Below are positions 8,916-18,035 of a DNA stretch of 64,000 nt, piece after piece. Source of the DNA: CAVXZE01 sp963766175 (lineage in GTDB: Bacteria > Myxococcota_A > UBA9160 > UBA6930); the NCBI GenBank assembly GCA_963766175.1, contig CAVXZE010000021.1, positions 558,001 through 622,000 on the forward strand, given 5' to 3'. Position 1 is the first letter of the stretch. Each line of letters starts with the position of its first letter. Under the pieces are notes generated by a model. It was not told the DNA's origin. It searched no databases and saw nothing but the letters and a program-made list of their open reading frames with translations. The position numbers were made by a program, and so were the translations under genes.

Positions 8916-10070
8916 ATGACCCCTGGAGCGCCGACACCTGGCTCCGCGCCAGAGGAGATCCAGTTCTCGCGCGGCAAGACGGTGCTGTATGCCGCCGTGG
9001 CCGTGCTGCTGGGTCTCTCGGCCATCGAAGTGATCTGCGCGGTCATCTGGTCCATGATCGTCCCGCATCGCCTCGAGGCCCACGCGGAAGACGTGCCGAT
9101 CCGGTTCGGCATGGTCAATTTTCCCGACATCGTCGAGCAGGACCCTTGGCTGTTCTGGCAGCTGAAGGCCAACACCACCGCGCCTCTGGATCAGGGCAAG
9201 ATGACCGGCTTCATCTCCAACGGCGACCGGATGCGCAATCCCGAGGTTCCCGTCGAGCGCGGGTCGAGCGACTTCCGTGTGCTCAGCCTGGGCGACTCGA
9301 ACACCTTTGGCTGGGGCGTGCGCTACGACGAGGCCTATCCGACGCTGCTAGCGGAGCTTCTGCGCGAGGCACGGCCGGGGCGGAAGATCCATGTGATGAA
9401 CGCGGCGTGCTCGGGCTACTCGGCCCATCAGGGGCTCGAGATGCTGAAGCGGCGCGGGCTCAAATATCGACCCGACGTGGTGACGATCTGGTTCGGGTGG
9501 AACGACTCGGCTGTCTGGGACGGTATGACCGACGCGGAGCACGCCGGGCTCTTCGTCCGAGAACACCTGTTGGACTTCAGCGCCACCTATCGAGTGCTGA
9601 GCTACACGTTGCGTCGGAGGGCACACGACAGCGTGGACGAAGAACGACAGGAGACAAGAGCACCTCTGCAGCGGATGCCGGTGGCCGACTACAAGGCCCG
9701 ACTGCGTGAGATGGTCGAGCTGGCGCGGGCCAACCAGATCAGCCCGGGCCGCGGCGCCCGCGTCGTCTTGATTCAGGGCTGCTTCCGCGATCAGATCCGC
9801 TCCGCCCGAAGGCGCGAGGGACGGTTCAAGCCCGGCGAGTATCAGAAGGCCATGGCCGGGGTGGCCGAGCAGATGGACGTGCCGATGCTCTCGCTGTGCG
9901 ACGCGCTCTACCAGGCCGGTGTGCGCCCGAAGGATTTCCTGGACCAGGGCCACCTGAATCCCAGGGGCCTGCGTATCGTCGCCGACGCACTGTTCGCCCT
10001 CCTGGTCGAACACGACATGCTGCCGGAGCCGGCCGACGCGCCCGGCACGCAGGTCCCTCCTCCGTGGTGA
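8916..10070 (+). CDS. Membrane-anchored SGNH/GDSL hydrolase
   Basis: The 384-residue protein has one transmembrane helix near residues 23-47, so the catalytic domain is probably periplasmic. Block I is LSLGDSNTFGWG with the nucleophile Ser at 128; block II is the Gly in CSGYSAHQG; block III is the Asn in WFGWNDS; and block V DQGHLNPRG near residue 352 supplies Asp and His. These enzymes remove or transfer acyl groups on glycans and lipids. Its stop overlaps the next start (GTGA at 10067), so the two proteins are translationally coupled, and the partner is a polytopic membrane protein. Confidence 0.85.
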   Translation: MTPGAPTPGSAPEEIQFSRGKTVLYAAVAVLLGLSAIEVICAVIWSMIVPHRLEAHAEDVPIRFGMVNFPDIVEQDPWLFWQLKANTTAPLDQGKMTGFISNGDRMRNPEVPVERGSSDFRVLSLGDSNTFGWGVRYDEAYPTLLAELLREARPGRKIHVMNAACSGYSAHQGLEMLKRRGLKYRPDVVTIWFGWNDSAVWDGMTDAEHAGLFVREHLLDFSATYRVLSYTLRRRAHDSVDEERQETRAPLQRMPVADYKARLREMVELARANQISPGRGARVVLIQGCFRDQIRSARRREGRFKPGEYQKAMAGVAEQMDVPMLSLCDALYQAGVRPKDFLDQGHLNPRGLRIVADALFALLVEHDMLPEPADAPGTQVPPPW

Positions 10071-12262
10071 CGAACGCTGGGGGCAAGACCTCCCCGGCGC
10101 GCCGTCCGCCCGGCCGGATCGCCCTCCTCGTCCTGCCCGCCGCGTTCGCGGCGTGGTGGCTCTTCGGCACCCTCGACCTGCAGCGGGCGCCTTCCTGGAA
10201 CGTCCTGGTCAAACATCCTCAGGCGGCCGGCGAAATCGCGCTGTACGTCACCAAGAACGAGCTCGACCCGCGCTACCACGCCGGCGACCCCCTTTTGGAG
10301 AGCGTGCGCGTCGATCCGACCGAGAACGGTCTGCGGGTGACCGTGCCCGAGGAGATGCTGGTCAGTCGGAGCGAGTGGCCCCTCAGAATCGACTGCTCGG
10401 AGTGGGCCGTTCGCGAATCCGTCCGTGACCTCTCCGTCTCGGTAAACGGCAAGCCGATCGAGGAGAAACTGAGGGCGAAGGACAGGCTTAAACTGTCAGT
10501 CGCCTTCGCCGACCTGGGTCCCGGCGACAACACCTTCGAGCTCACCGCCCCGATCCCCCGGGTCTTCACGCGCATGCGGCTCCGCAACCACGTCACCTTC
10601 CACGGCTGGTATCCGACTCTGACAATCCTTCGCATCCGCGGCCCCTACCTGCGCGAGGCGCGGAGCCTGGTGGGAATGGCGGGCGCCCTCGCCGTCGGGG
10701 TGGGGCTGCTCCTCGCACTCCGCTGGCTGGTGACGAGGAGGCTGCGCGTCCCGGTCTGGACTCGCCGCCAGTGGAGCTGGACGGTCGCCCCCGTCGTGGC
10801 CATCGCGGCGGGCCTCTGCGTCCGAAACCTGATCTCGCCCGACAAGGTGCTCTTCGGACAGTGGTCGATGGTGAGTCTGGTGCTGACCTACCTGCTCCTC
10901 GCAGGCGTCTGGTGCGGTTGGCGAAACCTGAGGGCCGAACGCTGGGATGAGCTGGACGAGGCCACCCGGGACCGCTTCCTGGAGGCGCGGCATGCGTTCG
11001 TCCTCTTCCTGGTGATCTGGCTGGTCTACAACTCCAACTTGGCGCGGGTCGGCATGATCGACGGCATTCCTGCCCCGCAGATGGCCATCAGCCTGCTCCG
11101 CCAGGGAAACATGAACCTGGACGAGTACCTTGACACCTACAGGAAGAGCGACCGCCGGATCGGCCTGATGCAGGCGAACGGACACTGGGTCCCACGGTGG
11201 CCTCCCGGCACCGCCCTCTTCTGCGTCCCGTTCTTCGCACTGCCCGTCGCGCTCGGAGTCGAGGTGCCCTCGCTGGGTGTCGACATGCTGGCCAAGCTGA
11301 CGGCATCGACGCTGACGGCTGCGTCTGCCGTGTTCATCTTCCTCTGCCTGCGGCGCTTCGCTTCGCGGCACGGGGCGACGTGGATGACGATCGCCTACGC
11401 GCTGGGTACGGCCGCCTTCCACATCAGCGCACAGGATACCTGGGCCCATGGCCCGACCCAGTTCTGTCTGGCCGCGGTTCTCTACATCGTCGTCGCCGAA
11501 CCCCGCCGCCCGCTATGGCATCTGCTGGCCGGGGTCCTGATCGGCTTGATGGTCGCGGCGCGCCCGCAGTCGCTCGTGCTGGCTCTCCCGCTCCTGGTCT
11601 GGATCGCCTATCGCAACGGTATCCTGATCTGGTACTGGTACGCGCTGGGCGGACTGCTACCGGCTCTCTTCCTGTTCGGTTACAACATGCACTACTTCGG
11701 CACCCCGGGCTTCGGGGGCTACGAGAAGATCATCGGAGGCGGTTGGAATCTCGCGGGGCTTCCCAGAGCCTTGCTCGGCCTGCTCGTCAGCCCCAATCGC
11801 GGCATGCTGATCTTCTCTCCTTTCCTGCTCTTCTGCATCTACGGCGCGGGCGTCGGGCTGCGGCAGCAGGAACGCCGCTACCGGATGCTGGCGCTGGCGC
11901 TCTTGGTCGGCCTGATGGGCGACCTCCTCCTCACCGCGTCCTGGCGAGCCTGGCACGCCGTCTTATCCTATGGCTCCCGCTACTCGGCCGACGCCCTGCC
12001 CTACCTGGCGGTTTGCGGAGGATTCGCCATCGACCGTATCCGGAGCCGCCCTCTCTGGCGGACCGTTTTCGCCACGACGGTCGTCCTCAGCATCCTGATC
12101 CACTCGCTCGCCGTCTACTGGGACATCCACCCCTGGAACCAGATGGTCGCCCGCGAGAAGCGTCTCGAGGTCCGCGACTTCGAGGCCGCCGCGTGGATCA
12201 CCGACGACCCGCAGATCCTCTGGCAGGCGCGCTTCGCGCTGGACTTGTTGGATGAAGACTGA
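10067..12262 (+). CDS. Polytopic GT-C-like membrane protein
   Basis: The 731-residue protein has an N-terminal helix, an extracytoplasmic soluble domain (about residues 35-195) and then roughly twelve hydrophobic helices. Helical segments are rich in Trp, Tyr and Arg, and loops such as NSNLARVGMIDGIP and SQDTWAHGP resemble those of GT-C/ArnT-like glycosyltransferases. Such enzymes use polyprenyl-phosphate sugars at the periplasmic face. A firm GT-C catalytic Asp cannot be assigned. The GTG start overlaps the SGNH hydrolase stop by four bases, so both likely act on the same surface glycan. Confidence 0.6.
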   Translation: MTNAGGKTSPARRPPGRIALLVLPAAFAAWWLFGTLDLQRAPSWNVLVKHPQAAGEIALYVTKNELDPRYHAGDPLLESVRVDPTENGLRVTVPEEMLVSRSEWPLRIDCSEWAVRESVRDLSVSVNGKPIEEKLRAKDRLKLSVAFADLGPGDNTFELTAPIPRVFTRMRLRNHVTFHGWYPTLTILRIRGPYLREARSLVGMAGALAVGVGLLLALRWLVTRRLRVPVWTRRQWSWTVAPVVAIAAGLCVRNLISPDKVLFGQWSMVSLVLTYLLLAGVWCGWRNLRAERWDELDEATRDRFLEARHAFVLFLVIWLVYNSNLARVGMIDGIPAPQMAISLLRQGNMNLDEYLDTYRKSDRRIGLMQANGHWVPRWPPGTALFCVPFFALPVALGVEVPSLGVDMLAKLTASTLTAASAVFIFLCLRRFASRHGATWMTIAYALGTAAFHISAQDTWAHGPTQFCLAAVLYIVVAEPRRPLWHLLAGVLIGLMVAARPQSLVLALPLLVWIAYRNGILIWYWYALGGLLPALFLFGYNMHYFGTPGFGGYEKIIGGGWNLAGLPRALLGLLVSPNRGMLIFSPFLLFCIYGAGVGLRQQERRYRMLALALLVGLMGDLLLTASWRAWHAVLSYGSRYSADALPYLAVCGGFAIDRIRSRPLWRTVFATTVVLSILIHSLAVYWDIHPWNQMVAREKRLEVRDFEAAAWITDDPQILWQARFALDLLDED

Positions 12263-12341
12263 CCGCACCCGAAATCTATCGAAGCCGTTCGGAACGAAAT
12301 CAGCGAACTTGCCCGTGGAGGAAGCACCACAAGGAGGCCTC

Positions 12342-12908
12342 ATGGGACTCACCCACATTCTTCGACAACTGGAGACGAAGCCGGAAGACAGATGGCTGCT
12401 CTTGGTGCTGGCGGGGGGAACCCTCCTCCTGATCGTCTCCTACATCCTCTTCCTTCCGTACTTTGCGATCCTTGCCCCGAGCGGCTACTCGATCGTCGAT
12501 CAGCAGACGGTGTTCACCTATCAGGCGAACCAGACGATCCTGGCTGCGTGGAAGGCCATCGATGGTGGCATCCATGCATCGCTGATGTGCGCATACATCG
12601 ATCTCTTCCCGTTCATGCCCGCATATGCTGCAGTGGGATTTGCCTGGGGCACACTGGTGGCAAGGCACTCCTTCGAGAAGACTCGCAGACTCGGGATCCT
12701 CTTGTCGCTCTGCATCTTTCCCGCCTGGCTGGCCGATATCGTCGAAACCGGGATCCAGGCGATCATTTCCCTGCGCATCGACGCCTATCCGCCCCTTCTC
12801 GTCCCGATCATGAGCACGGCCGCGGTCATCAAGCTGGTGTTCTTCTATGCCGCGGTGCTCTGGTGTCTGGTGGGAACGATCCTCTTCCTCGTCCGCAGGT
12901 ATACTTGA
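12342..12908 (+). CDS. Four-to-five-helix membrane protein of unknown function
   Basis: The ATG at 12342 is preceded by AAGGAGG (12331-12337), which decides the start over an in-frame ATG at 12252 that overlaps the previous gene. The 188-residue product has hydrophobic segments near residues 20-45, 80-105, 115-140 and 150-180, and no recognisable motif. It is the last gene of the rightward glycan block, ending 8 bases before the convergent MFS gene. Its role is unknown. Confidence 0.6.
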   Translation: MGLTHILRQLETKPEDRWLLLVLAGGTLLLIVSYILFLPYFAILAPSGYSIVDQQTVFTYQANQTILAAWKAIDGGIHASLMCAYIDLFPFMPAYAAVGFAWGTLVARHSFEKTRRLGILLSLCIFPAWLADIVETGIQAIISLRIDAYPPLLVPIMSTAAVIKLVFFYAAVLWCLVGTILFLVRRYT

Positions 12909-12916
12909 CGGCGCAC

Positions 12917-14206
12917 TCAGTCGCCCGGACTCGTTGCCACCGCCGGCCGACAATTCAGGATTGCGATCGATGCGACGAGTTGGACGGCCAGAAAGACGAT
13001 GAACGCCATGTGGTAGCTCTGCACGGCGTCGTAGACGCCCCCGGCGAAGATCGGCCCGAGCGCCCCCCCTATCATGGCCACGATGCCCAGTGCACCGAAG
13101 ATCACCCCCATCGACGCGATACCGAAGTTCTCGGCGATCAGCAGGGGAGCCAGAGACAATCCGCCGCCATAGCTGCACCCGAAGACGATGATGAATCCCA
13201 CCAGCACGATCGGCCCGATGCTTTCGAGCCCGATCAGGAAGCAGATTCCCACCGCCTGGATCAGGTAGCAGAGCGCAAAGATGTGCCGCTTGCTGAACTT
13301 GTCTGCGGCATATCCGAAGCCGAACCGCCCAACGATGCTCAGGCCCACGGTCATGCCATAGGCCGTCGCCGCTTTCTGCGGTGAGATGCCCGCGTCGGTG
13401 ATGACGGGCACGAGATGGATCATGATCGCCCTCCCCGCGAACATCGGCAGCATGAAGCCGAGCGCGAGGAGCCAGAAGGCCGGCGTCCGTACCGCCTCTC
13501 CCAGGCTCAGGCCGGCGGCCTCGGGCGGCGCTTCCGCCGGCTCCTCGGCATCCACCGCCGCACTCGGTCGCTCATCCCCATCCGGCAGCAGGCCGATGTC
13601 CTCGGGCCGGCGTCTGAGGACGAGGAGCAACAGCGGGATCAGGGCGACCCATATCGCGATACCGAAGACCAGGTAGCCGGTGCGCCAACCGAGCTCGCCA
13701 TCCAGAACGCTGGCCATGGGAGCCAGTGAAACGCCGCCCACACCGGCTCCCACCAGGGTGATTCCGATCGCCAGGCCCCTGCGGCGCTTGAACCACTGGG
13801 AGAGCGCGGTGCTGATGGGGACGAGTGACTGTCCGCCGGCTCCAAACGCCAGCAGAATGTAGAGCAGGTAGGCCTCCAGCATGCTTCGCATGTTGCTGAG
13901 CAGCACCATGCTCAGGCCCACGATCGCCGCCCCCGCCGGAACGACACCGCGCGGACCATGCCGATCGACCAACCGTCCCCAGAGCGGCGCCAGCAGCGCG
14001 CCGATCACCGCGTTGACCGACAGCACGGTCGAGAACGACGTGCGGCTCCAGCCGAACTCTCCGACAATGGACTTGAAGAAGACCGAATGCGTGGCTCCAA
14101 TGGATGCGGCCATGAACAGGGTGACGAAGAAGGTGGCTGCGATCCACCAGCCGTAGAAGATCTTCCCTTCTCTAGGCACCAGATCCCCTGTCTTATGCCG
14201 CATCAC
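12917..14206 (-). CDS. MFS transporter (oxalate/formate antiporter or monocarboxylate type)
   Basis: The 429-residue protein shows twelve hydrophobic segments in two halves of six with a charged central loop (about residues 190-215). The loop GRLVDRHGPRGVV after helix 2 is the MFS motif A. Sequence flavour, such as GWWIAATFF at the start and SQWFKRRRGLAIGI, is that of the OxlT/MCT-like branch that moves organic anions across the inner membrane. It lies immediately downstream of the class III aminotransferase gene in the same direction (88-base gap), so it may carry that enzyme's substrate or product. Confidence 0.85.
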   Translation of the reverse strand: MMRHKTGDLVPREGKIFYGWWIAATFFVTLFMAASIGATHSVFFKSIVGEFGWSRTSFSTVLSVNAVIGALLAPLWGRLVDRHGPRGVVPAGAAIVGLSMVLLSNMRSMLEAYLLYILLAFGAGGQSLVPISTALSQWFKRRRGLAIGITLVGAGVGGVSLAPMASVLDGELGWRTGYLVFGIAIWVALIPLLLLVLRRRPEDIGLLPDGDERPSAAVDAEEPAEAPPEAAGLSLGEAVRTPAFWLLALGFMLPMFAGRAIMIHLVPVITDAGISPQKAATAYGMTVGLSIVGRFGFGYAADKFSKRHIFALCYLIQAVGICFLIGLESIGPIVLVGFIIVFGCSYGGGLSLAPLLIAENFGIASMGVIFGALGIVAMIGGALGPIFAGGVYDAVQSYHMAFIVFLAVQLVASIAILNCRPAVATSPGD

Positions 14207-14294
14207 TCGCTTGCTCTACTGAGATCGCATGGTCGATGCGGAGCCAGAGCAGATAAACACCGCCCGCGAGAAGAAGGATCGGCGTGCCTGGAGG

Positions 14295-15641
14295 TCAGGC
14301 GGCGCACCACCTGTCATACGAGTCGGTCAGGACCCCGCGGAGGATCTCGAGACACTCGTCGATCTGATCCTCCGTGATGATGAACGGCGGCGCGATCATC
14401 AGCTGGTCGCCACGCCCCTGCTCGTCTTCGTAGTACCCCGGATACAAGAAGACGCCCTTCAGCAGGCACTGGACGATGGTGTCCATCTTGACGTTCTTCT
14501 CCTTCGGGAACGGGGCCTTGGTGTCCTTGTCCTCGACGAACTCGATCGCCCAGAGCATCCCCTTGCCCCGGATGTCGCCGATCATCGGCAGATCCATCAG
14601 CTGGAGCAGTCTCTCCTGCAGGTACTTCCCCGTCTGCTCCGCCCGCGCGATCATGTTTTCGTCCTCGATGATCCGCATTACCTCGGCACCAATGGCGCAG
14701 GCGAGCGGATGTCCCGAGAACGTGTAGAGGTGCTGGAACTCGGCCTCCCGCTCCTGGAACAGCGCGACGAGCTCGTTGCTGACCGCCATTCCCGCCAGTG
14801 GAACGTAGGCACTGCTGACGCCCTTGGCGAAGGTGGCGATGTCGGGAAGGACCCCGAAGTGGTCCAGCCCCATGTTCCGCCCCGTCCGCCCGAAGCCGGT
14901 CACCACTTCGTCGGCGATGAAGACGACGTCGTACTTGTCGCAGGTCTCGCGGATGATCGGGAAGTACTCGGGAGGAGGCACCAGCGCCCCGCCGGCGGCG
15001 GCGACGATCGGCTCGGCGACGAATGCGACCACCGTGTCGGGGCCCTCGGCGAGGATCCGTTCTTCCAGCTGCAACGCGCAATCGATGTCGCAGCCCGGAT
15101 ACTCCTTTCCGAAGGGACACCGATAGCAGTAACAGGCTTCGACCCGAGGGTTCTCCCACAGCATGGGAAGGAAATCCCTCTGTCTCATCTTCACATCGCC
15201 GATCGACAGGGTCAGGAAGGTCATGCCGTGGTAGCTGAGATTCCTGGAGATGACCTTGTACCTGGACTCCCGCCCGGCGAGCACCTGGTACTGGCGGGCG
15301 AGCTTGATGGCCGCCTCGTTCGCCTCTGACCCGCCCGAGCAGAAGTAGACGTTGCGCAGCTCTTCGGGGAGCACCTTCTTGATCCGTTTCACCAGCTCGA
15401 TCCTGGCTTCTGAGGCGAAGATGGGAAGCACGTAGGAGACCTCTCGGAGCACCCGAGCCGCCGCCTCGGCAATCTCCGGGCGGCCGTATCCGATGCTGAC
15501 GGCCATGGGTCCGCCCGAAGCGTCGATGATCTTATGCCCGGAGCTGGTGTGAAGATACACTCCCTCAGTCTTCGTGATGAAGATCGGAGGGACGCTGGGA
15601 AGTGGGAGGAACATGTTGTCGATGACTTCCTGCATCTCCAT
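14295..15641 (-). CDS. Class III aminotransferase
   Basis: The 448-residue PLP enzyme has SGGSEANEAA at 102-111, the cofactor-phosphate region; the pyridine-binding Asp at 244 in FIADEVVTGFGRTG; and the Schiff-base Lys at 273 in TFAKGVSS. Family members transfer amino groups between omega-amino acids (beta-alanine, GABA, taurine) and pyruvate or 2-oxoglutarate. A Cys-rich stretch at residues 170-188 (five Cys) could bind metal or be structural. The ATG at 15641 has AAGGAGGTGAG just upstream. It is divergent from the MttB gene across a 158-bp intergenic region, suggesting common control. Confidence 0.88.
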   Translation of the reverse strand: MEMQEVIDNMFLPLPSVPPIFITKTEGVYLHTSSGHKIIDASGGPMAVSIGYGRPEIAEAAARVLREVSYVLPIFASEARIELVKRIKKVLPEELRNVYFCSGGSEANEAAIKLARQYQVLAGRESRYKVISRNLSYHGMTFLTLSIGDVKMRQRDFLPMLWENPRVEACYCYRCPFGKEYPGCDIDCALQLEERILAEGPDTVVAFVAEPIVAAAGGALVPPPEYFPIIRETCDKYDVVFIADEVVTGFGRTGRNMGLDHFGVLPDIATFAKGVSSAYVPLAGMAVSNELVALFQEREAEFQHLYTFSGHPLACAIGAEVMRIIEDENMIARAEQTGKYLQERLLQLMDLPMIGDIRGKGMLWAIEFVEDKDTKAPFPKEKNVKMDTIVQCLLKGVFLYPGYYEDEQGRGDQLMIAPPFIITEDQIDECLEILRGVLTDSYDRWCAA

Positions 15642-15799
15642 GGTGCTCACCTCCTTGCTCTCGCAGGCAAGCCGCCAAACTGGCAGCTGCCCCGGATCGT
15701 GATCGCTACCATCCGACGCGCAGTCTAGTCCAAGAGAGGAAAGACCACTACGACCCGGGGGCAGGGCATCTGGATCTCTTCGATTCAAGGGGATGGCCA

Positions 15800-17350
15800 A
15801 TGATGGAAGTGCTGACCGAGCAGGACCTGCATCGTATCCACGATGCATCGCTCGAAATCCTCGAGACGAACGGCGTGACGTTCCACCAGAACTCCGAGGC
15901 GGCAGAGGTGCTCGGCAAGCACGGCTGCAAGGTAGATGGCTTCCGCGTGCGCTTCCCCAAAGCACTGGTCGAGGAGTCTCTGGGCCTGGTGCCCGATCGG
16001 GATCAGTTGAGCTTCGACTATGCGCCTCTCGCCGTCACCGAGCCGATGAGCCTGAAGAAGGGCGAGACGCACGTCGGACTGATCGGCAATGCATTCTACA
16101 TCTACGACTACCAGAGGGGCTCTCATCGGGACTGCGTCGAGCAGGACGAGGACGACAAGTGCCTGGTTCTCGACAGCCTGCAGAACGTGAAGTACGACTG
16201 CTGCAATCTCGTCTTTCATTCCGAACGGGTGGGCAAGAGAATCACGCCGGATTTCAGCAGCGCCGATCCCGCGGCAGCATTTCTGCGGCGCCGGGTGCGG
16301 GACAGGCAGCGTGCGTTGCGTTTGACCGGTCGGAGTCCGGACACGCTCTCGATGCGCCTGCTCAGTCGGACCGGTCAGGAGCTGCTTCTCCAAGGACTGA
16401 GTATCGTGGTGTTGCAGGGGCGTCCCGATGGAGAACGCCTGCTCGAGAGATGCTTCATCCCATTCGTCTGGTGCAATCCGAAGAGTCCCCTTCAATTCTC
16501 CGCCGAGGAGACCAGCGGAATCATGGCCGTGGCCAGGAGCTCTGCGGCTTCCCGCTGGGCGATGATCTCGCCGGAAGTCATGATGGGCGCTACCGGGCCC
16601 GTCACCATCGCGGGCGCGCTGGTGCAGCAGAATGCAGAAATCCTCGCCGGCAGCGTCCTGGCACAGCTGGTGCAGCCGGGCACCCCGGTCATCTACGGGT
16701 GTGTCACCGCTCCCATGGATCTCCGCACGGCGGAGATCTCACAGGGGAATTTCGAAGCCGCGCTGATCAACGCCGCTGCAGTCCAGATGGCGGATCACTA
16801 CGGGATGCCTTCCCGCATCGCTCCGGGCAACACCAGCGCACGCAAGCCCGGAGTCAGGGCGGCAGTGGAGATGACGCTGGGACTGTACATGGGCCTTGCG
16901 GCCGGAGGGAATCTCATCACCACGGGGCTGCTGGATTCCACCTTGATGGTCAGCTATGAGCACCTCGTCCTGATGGACGAGTTGATCGGCCAGATCGGGA
17001 GCGTCACCCGCGGCATCTCGACCGAGGGGAGCGGCCTGGCTCTCGACGTCCTCAAGGAGCACGGCCATCCTTCTCCCGACTTCCTGGGCAGCGACCATAC
17101 GCTCGAGCACATGAAACGGGACATCTACTACTCGGACTACACAGGTCGGACGAATCGCTCCTATGAGGACTGGTACGAAAAGGCACATGCCCGAGTCGGA
17201 CAGGTGCTCGACCGCCAGCCGGACGACGAGCGCCTGGAGCCGGCGATCGAGGAGAGACTGGCAGCCGTCGAAGCACGCCTGCGGGAGGACAACGAGAGCT
17301 GGCGCCGCGCACAGGGCGAGTGGTGGCGCTTCTATGTCCAGGACCTCTGA
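15800..17350 (+). CDS. MttB-family methyltransferase without pyrrolysine
   Basis: The 516-residue protein aligns by motif with the trimethylamine/betaine methyltransferase superfamily: MMGATGPVTIAGALVQQNAE, VIYGCVTAPMDLRTA and YGMPSRIAPGNTSARKPG. No internal TAG codon interrupts it, so it is of the non-pyrrolysine kind, some of which demethylate glycine betaine, proline betaine or carnitine and hand the methyl group to a corrinoid protein. No corrinoid protein (MttC-like) or RamA activator is encoded nearby. Two adjacent ATGs (15800, 15803) are possible starts. The divergent class III aminotransferase and MFS carrier may process the same N-methyl compound; that is inference. Confidence 0.82.
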   Translation: MMEVLTEQDLHRIHDASLEILETNGVTFHQNSEAAEVLGKHGCKVDGFRVRFPKALVEESLGLVPDRDQLSFDYAPLAVTEPMSLKKGETHVGLIGNAFYIYDYQRGSHRDCVEQDEDDKCLVLDSLQNVKYDCCNLVFHSERVGKRITPDFSSADPAAAFLRRRVRDRQRALRLTGRSPDTLSMRLLSRTGQELLLQGLSIVVLQGRPDGERLLERCFIPFVWCNPKSPLQFSAEETSGIMAVARSSAASRWAMISPEVMMGATGPVTIAGALVQQNAEILAGSVLAQLVQPGTPVIYGCVTAPMDLRTAEISQGNFEAALINAAAVQMADHYGMPSRIAPGNTSARKPGVRAAVEMTLGLYMGLAAGGNLITTGLLDSTLMVSYEHLVLMDELIGQIGSVTRGISTEGSGLALDVLKEHGHPSPDFLGSDHTLEHMKRDIYYSDYTGRTNRSYEDWYEKAHARVGQVLDRQPDDERLEPAIEERLAAVEARLREDNESWRRAQGEWWRFYVQDL

Positions 17351-17362
17351 GCAGTCAGCCCT

Positions 17363-18007
17363 CTATCGGCTGATCTCATCACAGAATTCCCTGATCTTGG
17401 TCTTTCCATGCTCACTGGCGATGGAGAACGACTCCAGCGAGCGAGCCAGCCGGAGCCGGGTCAGCAGCTCGAAGATGCGCAGGATGCCCAGCTCGTGATA
17501 GCCGCTGGAGAGACCCAGTGTGGCGACGACAACGCCACCCGACGCCTCGACACGGTGGGTCAACGGGCGAAAGAGAAGCTCGAGCTCGAATACCTCGAAC
17601 GGTGGCCCGGCGAAGGTCGCAAAGGCACTCACTTTCTTGCCCTGTAGCCCCTTTACCTGCCTCAGATACCTCGCCACGGGATAGGAGATGTAGCACCACT
17701 TGGGCCCGCCGATGCAGACGTGATCGAACTCGGACAGGTCTGGATGAGCCGGCGGTCGAATATCGTCTTCCGGCTGAGGGTAGTGCGCCAGCCACCAGCG
17801 ACGAAGCCGCGGCAGGAGCATGGACAAGAGTACGACTGGGTACTGGTAGACCTGCCTGAGGAGGAGATTCCATCTGCTCTTCTCCTCCAATACCTCGAGG
17901 CGATCCAGTACGACGGTATGCTCTGTGCGCCTCAGCTCATCGGCGAGGTGTCGGGCCAGAACATCCGTGTGGCCGCTCCTGGAGTAGTAGGCAATCAGCA
18001 CCTTCAT
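17363..18007 (-). CDS. Flavodoxin-like protein
   Basis: The 214-residue protein starts with MKVLIAYYSRSGHTDVLARH, the FMN-phosphate loop of flavodoxins (YYSRSGHT, residues 7-14). GGPKWCYISYPVARYL is at the second flavin loop, and VSAFATFAG follows. It would carry electrons or act as an NAD(P)H:quinone-type reductase. An insertion with RRWWLAHYPQP is basic and aromatic. It converges with the MttB gene (12-base gap) and lies downstream of the MBL-fold gene in the same direction. Confidence 0.8.
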   Translation of the reverse strand: MKVLIAYYSRSGHTDVLARHLADELRRTEHTVVLDRLEVLEEKSRWNLLLRQVYQYPVVLLSMLLPRLRRWWLAHYPQPEDDIRPPAHPDLSEFDHVCIGGPKWCYISYPVARYLRQVKGLQGKKVSAFATFAGPPFEVFELELLFRPLTHRVEASGGVVVATLGLSSGYHELGILRIFELLTRLRLARSLESFSIASEHGKTKIREFCDEISR

Positions 18008-18035
18008 CTGGAATTCCGGAACTCCTGTGAGCGGC

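Noticed and set aside
15800..17350. Pyrrolysine-containing MttB
   Set aside because: No in-frame TAG exists in the 516-codon gene, so pyrrolysine is not used.
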